From assembly GCF_022968395.1 (NCBI RefSeq), contig NZ_JALJQZ010000006.1, forward strand, positions 1 to 64,000: a stretch of 64,000 nt of DNA. Reading direction: 5' to 3'. The translations under genes and the position numbers were made by a program. The number at the start of each line of letters is the position of its first letter. Position 1 is the stretch's first letter. Positions 28,677 to 37,574 of the stretch are shown in pieces. Under the pieces are notes generated by a model. It worked only from the letters and a program-made list of their open reading frames with translations. It was not told the origin of the DNA and ran no database searches. This stretch comes from Affinirhizobium lemnae. GTDB lineage: Bacteria > Pseudomonadota > Alphaproteobacteria > Rhizobiales > Rhizobiaceae.

Positions 28677-29564
28677 TCAAATCCAGTCGGGCAGATGTCG
28701 CCGTAAGCGGGCAAGCCATGGCTCATCCCGCACAAGACGAAAGCCTAAGTTTGCGGGGGGTGTTCCCACCGCGCAGCCACCGGATTTCGGTTCGCGCACG
28801 AAAGAACTCATGGGAGAGCGATGCCTGCCCACCGTCACATAGACGCCGCAGGCCACATCCTGCTTTGTGGCACCGGCATTGCCGCCAAGCTCCACGCGCC
28901 TGTGACAGGTGGAGGTCCATTCCCAGACATTGCCTGCAAAATCCGCGAGCCCGCTTTCCGCTTCACCAAACGAACCGGCTGGCTGCGGGCGTGCATCCAC
29001 GGGTTTGCGCCGTGTTTCACGATCATAATCGGCAAGCCAGCGAATGGCGGGATTGGTGGTATCAGTATCCACGCCCAGCGCATCGTCGGGAAATTTCTCT
29101 CCTGCCGCCATGGCCATTTCCCGATCAGTTGGCAGACGCCATTGCTCGCCCGTGGCCTCACTCAGCCAGGCGGCATAGGCCGTCGCATCATCGAAGCTCA
29201 TGCCGGTGGCGGGGAAACTGCTACGCGCTGGCGCGGAGCGATCCGCAGGTTTGCAGCGCCGTGCTTCTACACAGCGTTCATAGTCCGCTTCGCTGACCTG
29301 ATATTTCATGATGTTCAGCGGAATGCCTGTGCCTTCCACTTTCAGCAAGGGTCCATCGACCGCAAAGCCGTTGCGATAGAACTCGCCATCCTGCCGGTAA
29401 GAGAATTCGTGCGGCAGAACCGAGATCGTCGGTGATGTCTTTACGCTGCTATCTCTGGCAGCGAAGGTCAGGCTTTTCACCTGTGAGGCCACGCCACCGG
29501 ACAAGGCCACAAGCAGGATTGCGGGAAGGGCAATAGATCTGATCGAGCTTGTTCCGGTGGTCAT
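28677..29564 (-). CDS. nirV: NirV, formylglycine-generating-enzyme-like protein
   Basis: A 295-residue exported protein of the SUMF1/FGE-sulfatase fold: an N-terminal hydrophobic export segment (SIALPAILLVALSGGVASQ), MKYQVSEADYERCVEARRC, PATGMSFDDATAYAAWLS, WRLPTDREMAMAAG and DFAGNVWEWTSTCHRR. The gene follows nirK by 70 bases, as in agrobacteria and Rhodobacter, where NirV accompanies copper nitrite reductase and its role is still unclear. Several cysteines (ERCVEARRC, TSTCHRR, DVACGVY) are present. Confidence 0.9.
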   Translation of the reverse strand: MTTGTSSIRSIALPAILLVALSGGVASQVKSLTFAARDSSVKTSPTISVLPHEFSYRQDGEFYRNGFAVDGPLLKVEGTGIPLNIMKYQVSEADYERCVEARRCKPADRSAPARSSFPATGMSFDDATAYAAWLSEATGEQWRLPTDREMAMAAGEKFPDDALGVDTDTTNPAIRWLADYDRETRRKPVDARPQPAGSFGEAESGLADFAGNVWEWTSTCHRRVELGGNAGATKQDVACGVYVTVGRHRSPMSSFVREPKSGGCAVGTPPANLGFRLVRDEPWLARLRRHLPDWI

Positions 29565-29634
29565 GCCGCACCTGTTTTAACCTTGAGGCTCTCCACACCA
29601 GATGCGGAGAGCGATGTCGATGTCGGATAGTCGG

Positions 29635-30768
29635 TCAATGCGTGTTGGGCGAAAGCACCGCGGTCATCAGGTCATTGTTCCATTGACCTTCGACCTTGAA
29701 ATGGGCGGCAGCACCCTTCTCGAATGCCTCGATAAGATTGTGGTTCACGTAGGCATAGATGCCCGGCTGCTGGAACGTGTAGAGCGCGGCCCCGGCGGCA
29801 CCGCCTGGAATGAACCACGTCTCCTGATCGAGTTCCGGCGGATTGGCAAACTTGCCGGTTGCCCAGACATAATCCCCATGCCCACCGATCAAGTGCGGGC
29901 GCGTATCGCGATTGGCCTGCGAATGGAGGATCAGAACCTTCTCGCCGACTTTGGCCTTCAGGGCGTTCTCGCCGGTCAGCGCCCCCACCTTACCGTTGAA
30001 CACGATATGGCTTGGCGTCAGCGTCCGCATGACCTCCAGCACATCGGCATAGGCATCGCCGTGGCTTTCGTATTTCTTGTATTCGCCATTTGCGTCGCGG
30101 GGAACGTAGAAATCCTGCTCGCCGACGTAATAGGCGCGGTCATAGCTGATATACTGCCCCTTGTGATCCTTCAGGCCATCACGCGGCAGAACCATGATTG
30201 CACCGTTCATGCCCGAGGTGACATGCCACGGAACCATGCCGGGAGGTGCGCAATGGTAAACGAAGACGCCAGCCTTCGTTGCCTTGAAGCGCATGATTGC
30301 CTTTTCCCCCGGGTTCACGACAGTCAAGGCGCCACCACCCAGCGCACCCGTTGCTGAATGGAAATCGATGTTGTGTTGCAACGTGTTCGTATCGGGATTG
30401 ACTAGCGTCAGCTCAACATAATCGTCCTGATGGACCACGATCATTGGGCCAGGGACCGAGCCATCGAAGGTCATGGCATGAACTTCCGTTCCGGCATCAT
30501 CGACGACGATCTTCTTTTCCTCGATCGTCAGGGTGACTTCGTAGATCTTGGGCGCACCTTCAGCCTTCTGAGGGTGCGGGTGAACGAAGGGAGGCTTAAT
30601 CAATGCAAGCTTGACGCGCTCAAGCTTGGAGAGGTCCGGTTTGTGTGGAACCGTGACGGTGGGGTTTGCGGCCTTCGTCGCCGTGGCCGCAACCAGCGGC
30701 ACGATTGCGCTGGCGAATGCGGCACCGCCCAACATGGAACGTCTGGTCAGTTCAAAATTTCTGGGCAT
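29635..30768 (-). CDS. nirK: Copper-containing nitrite reductase
   Basis: A 377-residue periplasmic enzyme that reduces nitrite to NO. A Tat signal ([18 protein letters not shown]) opens the protein. Type 1 copper ligands His132, Cys173, His182, Met187 and type 2 ligands His137 and His172 are readable in [15 protein letters not shown] and [19 protein letters not shown]; catalytic Asp135 is present. The ATG at 30768 has GGAG upstream; the longer open frame has no support. Electrons come from the pseudoazurin encoded in the same block. Transcription is probably driven by the NnrR box shared with divergent nnrS, and nirV follows. Confidence 0.97.
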   Translation of the reverse strand: MPRNFELTRRSMLGGAAFASAIVPLVAATATKAANPTVTVPHKPDLSKLERVKLALIKPPFVHPHPQKAEGAPKIYEVTLTIEEKKIVVDDAGTEVHAMTFDGSVPGPMIVVHQDDYVELTLVNPDTNTLQHNIDFHSATGALGGGALTVVNPGEKAIMRFKATKAGVFVYHCAPPGMVPWHVTSGMNGAIMVLPRDGLKDHKGQYISYDRAYYVGEQDFYVPRDANGEYKKYESHGDAYADVLEVMRTLTPSHIVFNGKVGALTGENALKAKVGEKVLILHSQANRDTRPHLIGGHGDYVWATGKFANPPELDQETWFIPGGAAGAALYTFQQPGIYAYVNHNLIEAFEKGAAAHFKVEGQWNNDLMTAVLSPNTH

Positions 30769-30885
30769 CGACTTGATCTCCTGTGTGGAACGGAACAGCG
30801 CCGTTCTTCGACACAGATAAAAAGCCAATTCGAACCGTCGCTCTTTGCTCCAAAACAACAAGCTCGATCTATTTCTTCCCTGTAA

Positions 30886-30899
30886 TTGTCATTGCGCAA
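30886..30899. promoter_or_regulatory. FNR/NnrR box between nirK and nnrS
   Basis: TTGTC-ATTG-CGCAA, 118 bases upstream of the nirK ATG and 53 bases upstream of the nnrS ATG. This is the sequence type reported for nirK promoters of Agrobacterium. Confidence 0.85.
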
Positions 30900-30951
30900 A
30901 GAACAGACGCGCCAGAATATTAGCATTGCTCTCACCTTCAGGAGCAATCAC

Positions 30952-32175
30952 ATGACACATGCAGCACATAATGCGGATGCTGGCACGACCAGAACAATCC
31001 GCGGCCTTTCTCCCAACCAGCTCACACTGTTTTCCTACGGGTTTCGACCTTTCTTTCTGGGAGCCGTCATCTGGGCCCTCATCACCATGGCCCTGTGGCT
31101 TCTGGTGCTGAGAGGGACGATCGAGGTCGCCGGGGATTATGGGCTCAAAGCCTGGCACGCCCACGAAATGCTTTTCGGCTTCGGTTCAGCAGTTCTCGCC
31201 GGCTTTTTGCTGACAGCTATTCCGAACTGGACGGGAAGGCTGCCCGTCTCGGGTCTGCCTCTTGCCGGTCTTTTTGGTCTCTGGGCCATCGGGCGGCTCT
31301 CGCTTTCGCTGGTTCCGTTGGTAGGTGCGCTTCCAGCAGCAGTGCTTGAGGCTCTTTTTCTTCCGGCCTTATTCTTCATCTGCGCCCGTGAAATCATCGC
31401 CGGACGCAAATGGGCGGATCTGAAGATTCTTGCCGGTGTAGCCGCGCTAACCCTCGCCAATCTCTGCTTCCATCTCGAAGTCATTCTATGGCAGGGACCG
31501 GATCATTCCGCGCGCCTTGCCGTCTCGGCCTATGTCATGCTGATCATCATCATCGGCGGACGGATCTTGCCAAGCTTTACCCGCAACTGGCTGAACAAGC
31601 AGGGCCGCACGGATTTCCCGACACCGTTCAATGGCTTCGATAAAGCCGCAATCTTGTTGAGCTTGCCAGCCCTTGGCCTGTGGGTCGCCGCTCCGACTGC
31701 GCTTGCAACGGCGGTCTTCGCCGTCCTGGCCGCAGACATGCACATTGTGCGGCTGATCCGGTGGCGCGGCTGGACGACATCCCGCGATCCAATCGTGGTT
31801 GTGCTCCACATCGCCTATGCCTTTGTGGCGCTCGGCTTTTTTGCGATTGCAGGCGCGGCGCTGAATCTGCTTGAACCGACCGCGGCACTGCATATCCTGA
31901 CAGTCGGAACGATCACGTCCATGATGCTGGCGGTGATGACACGCGCCACCCGTGGCCACACAGGTCGCGTATTGAAAGCGTCGCGCATGACGTGCATCAG
32001 CTACGCTGCATTGTTCCTCTGCGCACTCGTGCGGCCGCTTTCAACGCTTTTTCCCGCTTACCTGCCTGAGATCTACGGGCTGGCGGGACTGTTGTGGCTC
32101 ACGGCTCTCGGGCTGTATCTGGTTGAATATGGTCCGATGCTGGTCTTCAAACGCAGGCAGCCGCTGCACCGCTGA
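30952..32175 (+). CDS. nnrS: NnrS family heme/copper membrane protein
   Basis: A 407-residue inner-membrane protein with about 12 helices and the conserved histidines of NnrS (LKAWHAHEMLFGFGSAVLAG; NLCFHLEVILW; HIVRLIRWRGW; VMTRATRGHTGR). NnrS proteins bind heme and copper and protect cells from NO-derived damage, including loss of iron as dinitrosyl complexes. The ATG at 30952 follows CAGGAG. The gene is divergent from nirK and shares its NnrR box. A bidirectional terminator hairpin follows. Confidence 0.92.
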   Translation: MTHAAHNADAGTTRTIRGLSPNQLTLFSYGFRPFFLGAVIWALITMALWLLVLRGTIEVAGDYGLKAWHAHEMLFGFGSAVLAGFLLTAIPNWTGRLPVSGLPLAGLFGLWAIGRLSLSLVPLVGALPAAVLEALFLPALFFICAREIIAGRKWADLKILAGVAALTLANLCFHLEVILWQGPDHSARLAVSAYVMLIIIIGGRILPSFTRNWLNKQGRTDFPTPFNGFDKAAILLSLPALGLWVAAPTALATAVFAVLAADMHIVRLIRWRGWTTSRDPIVVVLHIAYAFVALGFFAIAGAALNLLEPTAALHILTVGTITSMMLAVMTRATRGHTGRVLKASRMTCISYAALFLCALVRPLSTLFPAYLPEIYGLAGLLWLTALGLYLVEYGPMLVFKRRQPLHR

Positions 32176-32194
32176 GCCTAAAAATGATCCATAG

Positions 32195-32230
32195 AAAATG
32201 CCGCGTCTTCTATGGGAGGTGCGGCATTTT
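32195..32230. terminator. Bidirectional terminator between nnrS and the DUF59 gene
   Basis: AAAATGCCGC / GCGGCATTTT form a 10-bp stem with a 16-base loop; the arms supply an A run on one side and a T run on the other, so it can stop transcription from both convergent genes. Confidence 0.75.
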
Positions 32231-32249
32231 ATTGTGAGGAATGAAGCCT

Positions 32250-32534
32250 TCAGACGCGTATCATTGAGGAGTTCCACGGTGGCTCGTAGGTCAGTTCAAC
32301 ATCAACAGCATCCACATGCCCCTGTTCCAGCAAACGGTGACGCACAGCTTCTGTCAGAAATCCTGCCGCCGGGCAGCCACGGGCGGTCGTGGTCATCAGG
32401 ATATGCGCCTGCCGTTCACCACGCATCTCGATCTTGTAGATAAGACCGAGATCGACGATGCTCATGGCCGCTTCGGGATCCATGACCGCGCAGAGGCTTT
32501 GCTCGATAAGTTGACTGACTAAAGGTTCAGACAT
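32250..32534 (-). CDS. DUF59/MIP18 family metal-sulfur cluster assembly protein
   Basis: A 94-residue protein of the DUF59 (PaaD/SufT/MIP18) family: DPEAAMSIVDLGLIYKIEM near the N terminus and the cysteine motif ARGCPAAGFLTEAVRH (Cys near 53). These proteins take part in Fe-S cluster assembly or delivery. Its start overlaps the end of the DUF2249 gene by 8 bases, so it is translationally coupled and is the last gene of a four-gene operon preceded by an NnrR box. That context suggests help in building or repairing a metal centre under NO stress. Confidence 0.85.
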   Translation of the reverse strand: MSEPLVSQLIEQSLCAVMDPEAAMSIVDLGLIYKIEMRGERQAHILMTTTARGCPAAGFLTEAVRHRLLEQGHVDAVDVELTYEPPWNSSMIRV

Positions 32535-33045
32535 CGCGGTTCCCCTCCCCCCGCCTGACCAGCATGCGAAACACGGTGCCGGTTTCATCGTGATTGCCAA
32601 CCCATTGGTGGCCGCGCCGCTGTAGCTCCGGAAACAGGAAGACCGGCTCTCGCGACAAAAGGGCAAAGAGAACCTCGCCCGGCTGCATCTCTTCCAGTTC
32701 GGCCAGGATTCGAACCATCGGCTGGGGAGGGTCGAGATCCGTCAGGTCGAGTTCCAGCACGGCTTCGGGCCAGATATCGGCGCTTTCGGCATCCTGGGAA
32801 TGGGCCACACTTGCCGCCACAGGCAGGAAGCAGACCTCGTAGTCTCCACCACCCAATTCCCGCACCTGATGGCTGAAGCCTCGCCTGCGCATCACATTGA
32901 ACAGCGGCTCTGGCCGGAAAGGTGCCAGCAACCGCAAGCCTTGCTGCGGGGAAAGCGCCTCCACGGCGCTCATGATCCGTGGGAAAGGTTCAACCCCATT
33001 CGCCAGCAGTGGACGCACGTCCAGTTCTGCGAAATCCTGTGCCAT
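32527..33045 (-). CDS. Tandem DUF2249 domain protein
   Basis: A 172-residue protein with two DUF2249 units: LDVRPLLANGVEPFPRIMSA with RRRGFSHQVRELGGGDYEV, then ELDLTDLDPPQPMVRILAEL with QRRGHQWVGNHDETGTVFRM. DUF2249 is related to the TusA/SirA fold, but the first-strand Cys of TusA is absent. The family is common in denitrification and nitrosative-stress clusters, with no proven function. The start at 33045 has AGGAG 7 bases upstream. It lies 4 bases after the membrane protein gene. Confidence 0.82.
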   Translation of the reverse strand: MAQDFAELDVRPLLANGVEPFPRIMSAVEALSPQQGLRLLAPFRPEPLFNVMRRRGFSHQVRELGGGDYEVCFLPVAASVAHSQDAESADIWPEAVLELDLTDLDPPQPMVRILAELEEMQPGEVLFALLSREPVFLFPELQRRGHQWVGNHDETGTVFRMLVRRGEGNRDV

Positions 33046-33049
33046 GGCA

Positions 33050-34384
33050 TCACTCCTGTCTGGCGGTTGCAATGAAAAGAAGGGGGCGTTGCGCGCCCTT
33101 TGGGAGTTTGAGAGCAAGTGGCACGTAGAATAACCTGCGTGCCCGGATGAATTCGATGATCAGGATCAAGACAGAGAAAGCCGTTCCGCCGGAAGCGGTC
33201 CTGAACAGCATTGGCCAATCCGCTGCAAGCCCAATGGCAGCGGCGCAGACAGCAACGAAATACGCCGCAAAGGCCAGCCACGCGGGCTTTTCGCGTACCA
33301 GATCCTGCACCGCCGGCACCGGCCCCCTGCCCATGGCAGGGCCATAGGTCTCCAGCCAGGTGAGAAACGGAATGATCTTGTAGAGTTGCGCCAGTCCAAG
33401 TCCTGACAGCCACCCCATGGCGAGCAGATAAACGCCGGTCATGGCCAACGGGCGAGGAAAATCTGCCAGCGCATCAAGCGCGACAAGGCCTAGCCCGATC
33501 GGCAGAAAGTCCAGCGCCACAAGGCTGGCGAACATGTTGGATTCTATCTTCTTGCGTCTTCTGGTTCTCGCGATGGCGATGACATCCCGCGCATAGATGG
33601 CGGCAGCGATGGCAGCAAATGCCGAGGCCGCAAGGGTCATAGCTCCAGCGGCGATGACAAGCGAAGCAAGCAGGCACAGCAGTGCAAGCAGCGTGAAAGC
33701 AAGGACAAGGCGCGAACCGCGCCCACCATCCTGCGACAGAAGAAACATGGAAAACAGCCGATAACTGACGCCGATCGCCGTCACTCCCATCCAGCCAACT
33801 AAACCGAAGCCCGCATGGATGGGAACCGCAAAGGCGGTGAGCGCAATCAGCCAAGGTAGCGCTGACACACTCGAAAGAACGAGCGTGAAGCAGAGGCCGA
33901 GCAGCAGAGTGGCAGTGAGGGCTGCGAGCCCTGTCAGCACGAAGACACCCGGCAGTGAATTGAGCGACAACGGCACGAGAGTGGCACCGCACATGAGGGC
34001 GACCAATCCTAGGCCGAGGCACAGCAGCAGGCCACCCGCTGGCAGCATGACCGGGGGCGCATCGATAAATCCTCCTAGTGAGGCAAAGCCTGACAGAAGG
34101 AGGGTCAGACCCGCCAAAATCAGCAGCAGGGCCGGGGCTGCGCAAGATGAAAAACGCAAGGACTGCGATGCCAGCACCGGCACGAATTGCAGAAGAGCGC
34201 CGCAGAACAGCAGTCCGAGCCAGCCAAGGGCAATGGTATGGACGGTGATGAGTGTGGCCGGGTCCTGCCAGATTTCCTGCGGGAAGCCGAAGCCTGCCGC
34301 CATCAGACAGAGCCCGATCAGGAGGAAGATCAGGGCGCATGCGAAATAGGACATGGTCCAGCGCGAAATGGATGCGCCCTGCAT
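33050..34384 (-). CDS. Polytopic membrane protein of the DUF2249 operon (NnrS/heme-copper-oxidase-like)
   Basis: A 444-residue protein with 12 or so hydrophobic helices. Histidines fall in membrane positions: TVHTIALGWLGLLFCGALLQ, AVPIHAGFGLVGWMG, and the late segment AQLYKIIPFLTWLETYGPAMG. The layout resembles proteins annotated as NnrS-like or cbb3-subunit-I-like in denitrifiers, but the full heme-copper histidine set of NorB is not present, so I do not call it a reductase. AAGGAG lies 9 bases before the ATG. Second gene of the NnrR-boxed DUF2249 operon; a heme- or copper-binding NO-response protein is a reasonable guess. Confidence 0.7.
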   Translation of the reverse strand: MQGASISRWTMSYFACALIFLLIGLCLMAAGFGFPQEIWQDPATLITVHTIALGWLGLLFCGALLQFVPVLASQSLRFSSCAAPALLLILAGLTLLLSGFASLGGFIDAPPVMLPAGGLLLCLGLGLVALMCGATLVPLSLNSLPGVFVLTGLAALTATLLLGLCFTLVLSSVSALPWLIALTAFAVPIHAGFGLVGWMGVTAIGVSYRLFSMFLLSQDGGRGSRLVLAFTLLALLCLLASLVIAAGAMTLAASAFAAIAAAIYARDVIAIARTRRRKKIESNMFASLVALDFLPIGLGLVALDALADFPRPLAMTGVYLLAMGWLSGLGLAQLYKIIPFLTWLETYGPAMGRGPVPAVQDLVREKPAWLAFAAYFVAVCAAAIGLAADWPMLFRTASGGTAFSVLILIIEFIRARRLFYVPLALKLPKGAQRPLLFIATARQE

Positions 34385-34412
34385 GAAACGACACTCCTTA
34401 ATGCGTCAGAAG

Positions 34413-34682
34413 TCAGTGGCCGCAGCAGCAGCCACAGCCGCCGCCCGCCTGCCGCCGGATTTCAACCCGCCAGACATCCGGCCCGGCTTCGAGATAGCTC
34501 CAACGGAAAAGATCCGGATACCGGCTATCGATCTGCATATGTAGCGGCTGCGGATCATGGTCGCTGGCCACATGCAGCGCATCGCCAGGAGCCAGATCGC
34601 CCAGCAAACCAAAGATGATCGGGTGACGTTGGCGGGGAGGAAGCAGACGAACATCAACTTCCTGAATGGGGGTAGTATTCAT
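34413..34682 (-). CDS. DUF2249 protein with Cys/His-rich tail
   Basis: An 89-residue single DUF2249 domain (VDVRLLPPRQRHPIIFGLLG; DLAPGDALHVASDHDPQPL; SYLEAGPDVWRVEI) followed by the unusual C terminus GGGCGCCCGH, which has four cysteines and a histidine and could bind a metal ion. It is the first gene of the operon 34682-32250, with an NnrR-like box 81 bases upstream of its ATG. Function unknown; a metal carrier or sensor is possible given the tail and the DUF59 protein in the same unit. Confidence 0.82.
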   Translation of the reverse strand: MNTTPIQEVDVRLLPPRQRHPIIFGLLGDLAPGDALHVASDHDPQPLHMQIDSRYPDLFRWSYLEAGPDVWRVEIRRQAGGGCGCCCGH

Positions 34683-34762
34683 GTGAGAGCCTCATGATGA
34701 AGGAAATTCTGCGCAGGAATGAACTCGCATCCTGAGACTAGAGAGGCGGCAGGCTGCCTTCG

Positions 34763-34776
34763 TTGTTGCGCGACAA
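34763..34776 (-). promoter_or_regulatory. FNR/NnrR-like box upstream of the DUF2249 operon
   Basis: TTGTT-GCGC-GACAA, a near-perfect dyad, 81 bases before the ATG of the first DUF2249 gene. It lies between that gene and the end of norD. Confidence 0.6.
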
Positions 34777-34789
34777 ACAGCAGCGCATT

Positions 34790-36688
34790 TTATCGGGTCA
34801 GCGAGCGGTAGATTGCCGGAAGCGACTGCGGAAGCTTGCTGATATTGCCGACGATGGCAAAGCCATTGCGCCCGAACATGGCAGGCAGATAACTACGAGC
34901 GTCCTTGTCAACGGTGACGGCAAAGACACTGGTTCCCGCTCGTCGGGCTTCAGCGATGGCCTTGCGGGAATCCTCCAGTGCAAACCTCCCCTCATAATGA
35001 TCGATGTCGTTCGGCTTGCCATCGGTCAGGATCAGAAGCAGCTTGCGGCGGTTCGGTTGTTTGACAAGTTCGGCATGAGTATGGCGGATGGCGGCTCCGA
35101 TGCGGGTATAATAGCCGGGCTTCAAGCCCTCGATCCGCCGCTCGACATCCGAGTTCATGGTTTCACCAAACGCCTTGACCGTCTCGATCTTCACCCAATC
35201 GCGGCGGCGTGAGGTGAAAGTCTGGATCGAATAACGGGTGTCGCAAGCGCTCAAGCCATGCGCCAGAACACGCACCGCCTTCTTCTCCACATCCAGCACA
35301 CGATGATCGTCAAACCAGGCATCAGTGGACAGCGATACATCCACCAGAAGCGTCACCGCAAGGTCGTGTCCCCTGGGGCGCGAGAGAAGATGGATGCGGT
35401 TTCCGCCGTCCCCTCCCGATGCCAGATCAGCGCGCATGCGCACCACCGCATCAAGATCCAGTTCCGAGCCGTCCACCTGCGCCCGCAGGATTTCATGCCG
35501 GGGTCTGAGAATTTCAAACTGACGCCGCACCTGACGCACGAGATCGCGCATATCTGCCGTTTGTGGCTCAGAGGTTTCTGAAAGCGCCGCAGGGCCTGAA
35601 ATGACGCGGCAATAATTCGGCATATAGCTCAAGCTGCGGTAGTTCCATTCGGGGTAAGTGATCTCAGCCTCAAGTGTACTTGTGTCCACCGCTTCCGGCG
35701 GCAAATCCAGATCGAAGCGAAACTTTGCGGAAGGCCGCTCTTTGCGTCTACCGAGCCGGATTTCATCCAGATCGCGGCTGGCATCATCGTTTTTGTCATC
35801 GCTGTCGTCGGTCGGACGATTGACATTGACCATTTCCGCCATGGCGAGAATTTTCTCGAAGCGGTTCAGAATGAAGGGACTGCGATCGCTTTTCCGCTGC
35901 TCGGTTTCACGTTCACCGCGAAAGAATCCGGCGCCATCTGCGGCGGCAGCGGCGGTGCTGCCGTCTTCATCGCCAGTTTCAGCAGTAGAAGATGCTTCCG
36001 GCCGCAGATCATGAACAGGCCAAAGTGGCACCAACAGCAAAGGCTGGTAACCGACGGGTGCCTGTGCCGGAAAGATGGCGGGCATAATCTCATCGGCCAA
36101 GCCTGCGGCCCGACGAAGCAGGGCCATGGCGCGCGCTTCAACCAGCTTTTCGACGGGCGGAAGCACCGCTCTGCGACGCACGGCCAAGCCAGCACGGCAA
36201 AGCGCGGCGTAACGGTGCCGCAAGCCGGGAAAAGCGTTCAAAACTCGCTGTACCGTGGCAGAGGCCAGATCAAGACGTGCAAGATCTGCCTGAAGGGGAT
36301 CACCCGGCTCCACTCCACCTGACGGCATCAAGGCCAGATAGGCGACCAGCCAGATATAGAGATCGCGGTTGAGCGCCCGTTCCGGAAAAATGTCGATGAC
36401 AGGCGGCAGGGCCATTGCCCCCTCCCCTCGCGCAGCCCAGGCAAGCTTTTCCTCACCCAGCCCGACGAGTTGACGAAGCCTGAGCCGGTGGGAAGACGTG
36501 CGGGCATGGGCGGGGCCCAATTGCGCGGTAAGCTCTCCGCCGAAGGCGCGAAAGCAGGTTGCGAGATACGGCTTCACCTCGTCGAAGGTGACGGCCTGAT
36601 CCGGGTAGCGCGGCATGCTCGAGGTCTGTCCCACAAGGCGGTGCCAGAACTTGCCGACGCTTTCTTCCAGTTCCAGAAACTCGAACAT
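34790..36688 (-). CDS. norD: NorD, VWA-domain activation protein of NO reductase
   Basis: A 632-residue cytoplasmic protein needed to assemble or activate NorCB. The C-terminal von Willebrand A domain carries the MIDAS segment TLLVDVSLSTDAW, with LLLILTDGKPNDIDHYEG further on; the N-terminal 400 residues are the NorD-specific helical region with an acidic DDSDDKNDDASRDLDE stretch. ATG 36688 has GAGG 6 bases upstream; an upstream TTG at 36703 would overlap norQ. It acts with the MoxR ATPase NorQ as a chaperone pair. Last gene of norCBQD. Confidence 0.93.
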   Translation of the reverse strand: MFEFLELEESVGKFWHRLVGQTSSMPRYPDQAVTFDEVKPYLATCFRAFGGELTAQLGPAHARTSSHRLRLRQLVGLGEEKLAWAARGEGAMALPPVIDIFPERALNRDLYIWLVAYLALMPSGGVEPGDPLQADLARLDLASATVQRVLNAFPGLRHRYAALCRAGLAVRRRAVLPPVEKLVEARAMALLRRAAGLADEIMPAIFPAQAPVGYQPLLLVPLWPVHDLRPEASSTAETGDEDGSTAAAAADGAGFFRGERETEQRKSDRSPFILNRFEKILAMAEMVNVNRPTDDSDDKNDDASRDLDEIRLGRRKERPSAKFRFDLDLPPEAVDTSTLEAEITYPEWNYRSLSYMPNYCRVISGPAALSETSEPQTADMRDLVRQVRRQFEILRPRHEILRAQVDGSELDLDAVVRMRADLASGGDGGNRIHLLSRPRGHDLAVTLLVDVSLSTDAWFDDHRVLDVEKKAVRVLAHGLSACDTRYSIQTFTSRRRDWVKIETVKAFGETMNSDVERRIEGLKPGYYTRIGAAIRHTHAELVKQPNRRKLLLILTDGKPNDIDHYEGRFALEDSRKAIAEARRAGTSVFAVTVDKDARSYLPAMFGRNGFAIVGNISKLPQSLPAIYRSLTR

Positions 36689-36695
36689 GGCAGCC

Positions 36696-37508
36696 TCAGA
36701 CAATCACACTATGGGCGACTTCCGTCAGCGCCAGTTTCACATCCGCATCATCCGTCAGCGGTTCGATGATGGCAGCGCGCACCGCATCGCGCACCGGCAT
36801 TCCGCTATCGATCAGGCAGGCGCAGTAGACCAGAAGGCGGGTCGAGACACCCTCTTCGATATCATGACCTTTGAGGCGGCGAAGTTTGGCCGCAAGCTCT
36901 ACCAGCGGTGCCACGCGGGCCTCATCCAGACCGCTTTCCACGGCGACCACTGCAATCTCTTGCGCCTTCGGCAGAAAATCGAACTCGATTGACAGGAAGC
37001 GCTGCTTCGTCGACGGCTTCAACGCCTTCAGCATATTCTGATAGCCGGGATTATAGGACACTACGAGCATGAAGCCGGGAGGCGCTTCCAGCTGTTCACC
37101 GGTGCGCTCCAAAGGCAGAATGCGGCGGTCATCCGTCAGGGGATGCAGCACGACGGCGACATCCTTGCGGGCTTCGACCACCTCATCGAGATAGCAGATG
37201 CCGCCTTCGCGCACTGATTTCGTCAGCGGTCCATCCACCCAGACCGTATCACCACCCTTGAGCAGATAGCGCCCGGTAAGATCCGCAGCGGCGAGATCGT
37301 CGTGGCAGGAAACCGTTGTCAGCGGCAGGCCGAGCCGCGTTGCCATGTGGCTGACGAAGCGGGTCTTGCCGCAACCAGTCGGACCTTTGAGAAGCAACGG
37401 CAGCTGCCGCACCCATGCCATTTCGAACAATTGGCATTCGTTCCCGTTTGGAATGTAGGGCGGTATGTCAGCGAGCGTGACCCCGCGCAGTTTCTGATGG
37501 ATCGTCAT
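36696..37508 (-). CDS. norQ: NorQ, MoxR-type AAA+ ATPase
   Basis: A 270-residue AAA+ protein of the MoxR/NorQ/CbbQ group. Walker A is GPTGCGKTRF (about 42-51), Walker B is GGICYLDEVVEA, and a sensor region reads VVSYNPGYQNMLKALKPSTK. It is expected to work with NorD to insert the non-heme iron or otherwise mature NorB. It starts 66 bases after norB and precedes norD by 7 bases, in the standard norCBQD order. Confidence 0.95.
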   Translation of the reverse strand: MTIHQKLRGVTLADIPPYIPNGNECQLFEMAWVRQLPLLLKGPTGCGKTRFVSHMATRLGLPLTTVSCHDDLAAADLTGRYLLKGGDTVWVDGPLTKSVREGGICYLDEVVEARKDVAVVLHPLTDDRRILPLERTGEQLEAPPGFMLVVSYNPGYQNMLKALKPSTKQRFLSIEFDFLPKAQEIAVVAVESGLDEARVAPLVELAAKLRRLKGHDIEEGVSTRLLVYCACLIDSGMPVRDAVRAAIIEPLTDDADVKLALTEVAHSVIV

Positions 37509-37574
37509 CGTGCAATGTCCTGTGTGAGGGGAGAGGCCCTGCAGGATTAGGCAGGGCCTGAGGCTGGGATGCGC

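Noticed and set aside
33050-34384. The polytopic protein as a second NO reductase catalytic subunit
   Set aside because: The NorB histidine and glutamate motifs (HLWVEGVWE, GHHFYW type) are absent, so only a membrane heme- or copper-binding role is suggested.
34790-36688. NorD as a cobaltochelatase CobT-like subunit, based on its VWA domain and acidic linker
   Set aside because: The gene order norCBQD and the NorD-type N terminus fit the NO reductase role; no cobalamin genes are near.
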